Source of the DNA: Sulfurovum riftiae
GTDB lineage: Bacteria; Campylobacterota; Campylobacteria; Campylobacterales; Sulfurovaceae
Direction of reading: 5' to 3'
Assembly (NCBI RefSeq): GCF_001595645.1
Contig: NZ_LNKT01000005.1
Location: 1 to 42,730, forward strand
DNA length: 42,730 nucleotides
Shown here in pieces: positions 41,166 through 42,730 of the stretch. The first letter of the stretch is position 1, and each line of letters begins with the position of its first letter. The notes beneath the pieces are model-generated. The model was not told the DNA's origin and did not search any database. It was given only the letters and a program-made list of their open reading frames with translations. Made by a program: the position numbers and the translations under genes.

Positions 41166-41615
41166 ATGACAACGAACCTTTTTCAAACATCGCAATACAG
41201 AGCATTGATGGACGATCATATCACCAAAACGATCATCTATCTTTTTGAACAGAATCAGGAATTCGCCATCGCCTGCGAAACAAAATATATCACCTTCGAT
41301 CCGGAACTTCCCACCGAGATCGCAGAGAGTTTCAACGAGACCGTACTCTTCGTATTGAGCGGTTATACCTTTGAAAGTGCAAAGATCGACAGGGGATATT
41401 TTGTATTTGAAGCGGGATTTGGAAGTGAGAATTTCGGCGCAACGGTCAGTGTCCCGATACTTGCGATCAAGCAGCTTTTTGTCGAGGACCACCCTATTGT
41501 CATCAATCTTGCAGAACCTGCAATACTGCAGAAGAAAGAAGACAAGGTACAAAGCTCCATGGAAGCCCTGCTAAACAACCCTGAGAATAAGAAACTTCTC
41601 AAGAAGAAGCCCTGA
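41166..41615 (+). CDS. Protein of unknown function
   Basis: A 149-residue soluble protein. Visible are MDDHITKTIIYLFEQNQEFAIACE, a strand-rich middle (ETVLFVLSGYTFESAKID), and FGATVSVPILAIKQLFV followed by a lysine-rich tail KKLLKKKP. I do not recognise a family; the middle looks like a beta-barrel or ClpS/stringent-starvation-like fold, but that is a guess. Of two adjacent ATGs, 41166 is better spaced from AAGGA (41156-41160). It follows the PabC-like gene by 21 bases and converges with the LysR gene, 16 bases apart. Confidence 0.75.
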   Translation: MTTNLFQTSQYRALMDDHITKTIIYLFEQNQEFAIACETKYITFDPELPTEIAESFNETVLFVLSGYTFESAKIDRGYFVFEAGFGSENFGATVSVPILAIKQLFVEDHPIVINLAEPAILQKKEDKVQSSMEALLNNPENKKLLKKKP

Positions 41616-41631
41616 AAGCCTCTTTGTTCTC

Positions 41632-42534
41632 CTAACAGCGGCCTGCCAGGATATAATCTACCACATTGTCCACATAGGCATTATGCTTGTTCTCTTTGGA
41701 GTATACAATATAGAATTTACGCGTCATCGTGTACCCTCTGAGTCTCGCCTCAAAGAGTTCACCGTTCGCCACTTCATCCGCAATCGCATGTCTTGAAATA
41801 ATGGAAACCACCGGTTTTTCTTCATTCTTCTTACTTCTCTTGATCGTTTGAAGCACGGCAGTAGTATTACTCACTTCAGAGACCACATCAAGGCTCTTAC
41901 AGGAGACACCAAGCTCTTCAAACACTTCAGAGACCACTTTTCTTGTATGTGAAGATTCATTACGACATACCCATCTGTAATCATACAGCTCTTCGGTCTT
42001 CAGGATCTTCGGGATCGGCACATTACTGACGACGACCAGTTCATCCTCCAGCCACTCTCTGTAGATCATATCACTATCCATCACAGGAGATTCGATCAGG
42101 CCGACATCCAGTTTTCTCTCTTTGAGCTGCTCGATGATCTTGGCACTGACATCGATACTGAGATTCACATCATTGTTGATGGCCTTGCTCATCGCATTGA
42201 GGCACTCACCCGGGATAACATAGGTCCCTATCGTGTAGGAGGCACCCAGCCTGAATGTCATCTCTTTGTTGATGATCTTCAAAATATCTTTTTCAGCCGA
42301 GTTGATCTCTTTTTCAAGTCTGGTAGCGATCTTGTAGAGCTCTTCCCCTTCAGGTGTAAGTTTAATACCGTTCTTTTTTCTCTCTATGATCTTGACGGCA
42401 AGATATTTTTCAATAAACTTGATCTGTTGTGTTACAGCCGGCTGGGAGATCCCCAGTTTCGCCGATGCCTTTGAAAAGCTTCTTTCACGGGCTACCGTAA
42501 GAAATGTTTCCAGTTTTACAAAATCCTTTAACAT
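41632..42534 (-). CDS. LysR-family transcriptional regulator
   Basis: A 300-residue DNA-binding regulator. The winged helix-turn-helix is at the N-terminus (FLTVARERSFSKASAKLGISQPAVTQQIKFIEKYL, here given as SFSKASAKLGISQPAVTQQI). A linker helix follows, then the periplasmic-binding-like effector domain (about 92-300). The effector is unknown; CysB- or CysL-like control of the nearby cysK is possible, but the gene converges with that operon, so a target to the right of the window is at least as likely. The 196-base AT-rich region 42535-42730 probably holds its promoter and that of a divergent gene. Confidence 0.9.
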   Translation of the reverse strand: MLKDFVKLETFLTVARERSFSKASAKLGISQPAVTQQIKFIEKYLAVKIIERKKNGIKLTPEGEELYKIATRLEKEINSAEKDILKIINKEMTFRLGASYTIGTYVIPGECLNAMSKAINNDVNLSIDVSAKIIEQLKERKLDVGLIESPVMDSDMIYREWLEDELVVVSNVPIPKILKTEELYDYRWVCRNESSHTRKVVSEVFEELGVSCKSLDVVSEVSNTTAVLQTIKRSKKNEEKPVVSIISRHAIADEVANGELFEARLRGYTMTRKFYIVYSKENKHNAYVDNVVDYILAGRC

Positions 42535-42730
42535 TATCTGTCCTTATTATTTTAATTTATCCAATTAATTATTTTAAGCAATTATAACGAAGTTTCCTTA
42601 AAGAACATAAGCTGACCTTATTAATATTATATTAACTCTACAGATGTTTTTTTGTTAATTTATACACAGAAAAGATATATCATCCGTCTATCATGATTAA
42701 AGATAAAACGATATAATATATACTATATAT
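42535..42730. other. AT-rich intergenic region at the window end
   Basis: A very AT-rich stretch upstream of the LysR gene. It contains several TATAAT-like hexamers, for example near 42714, and A/T tracts. LysR regulators often bind in such divergent gaps, but no single T-N11-A site stands out. I see no gene, repeat or origin features here. Confidence 0.4.

Noticed and set aside
42535-42730. Replication origin
   Set aside because: The region is AT-rich, but I see no cluster of DnaA boxes and no dnaA or dnaN nearby.

Overview
The window looks like a chromosomal segment of a Campylobacterota (epsilonproteobacterial) organism, most likely Sulfurovum or a close relative. The reasons are the Wolinella-type frdCAB fumarate reductase, the HP0086-like malate:quinone oxidoreductase, the short adenylate kinase, the yajC-secD-secF cluster, the lnt-yidD-pyrC cluster, and several small proteins I associate only with this phylum. 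This assignment comes from protein recognition; no search was run. Almost all DNA is coding, and no gene-free stretch exceeds 300 bases. I saw no tRNA, rRNA, CRISPR array, prophage or insertion sequence.

Layout. 1-2300 (minus): an M15-type peptidase followed by pyk. 2454-9435 (plus): htpX, mqo, rnr, holA, then rpsF-ssb-rpsR. 9495-17760 (minus): a methyltransferase overlapping hisG, coaX, an unknown gene, a Xer-type recombinase, a YfgM/BamB-like pair, mutS2, and a protein whose second half resembles the bottom half of FtsZ. 17956-18977 (plus): an SGNH esterase and a diacylglycerol kinase. 18979-22449 (minus): frdCAB, divergent from adk (plus). 23212-36264 (minus): murC, an unknown gene, a DapC-like aminotransferase, a CBS-GGDEF protein, the coupled set ovoA - PLP lyase - dacB (with SPOR domain), a small membrane protein, and yajC-secD-secF. 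36275-41615 (plus): lnt, yidD, pyrC, carbonic anhydrase, cysK, a PabC-like gene and an unknown gene. 41632-42534 (minus): a LysR regulator.

How the genes work together. Mqo and fumarate reductase tie the TCA branch to the quinone pool. OvoA and its overlapping PLP lyase look like a complete ovothiol route. YajC, SecD, SecF and YidD serve membrane protein export and insertion. Lnt, DgkA, MurC, the PBP4-type DacB and the M15 peptidase serve the envelope. The rpsF-ssb-rpsR, rnr, holA, mutS2 and xer genes are information-processing genes.

The most unusual layer lies between the genes. (1) GTAG-footed REP hairpins, often in inverted pairs, sit at gene borders. Three of them supply the TAG stop of the adjacent gene, and one pair is translated inside lnt. 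(2) A second family, present in five copies, joins a terminator-like palindrome to a run of about four 7-bp repeats that always faces a start or stop codon within about 30 bp. In three copies the gene-facing end is an inverted copy of that gene boundary, so the RBS and start codon (holA, hisG) or the stop codon (secF) lie inside a hairpin. I know of no description of this arrangement; together with the FtsZ-like truncated protein it is the best candidate for something new here.
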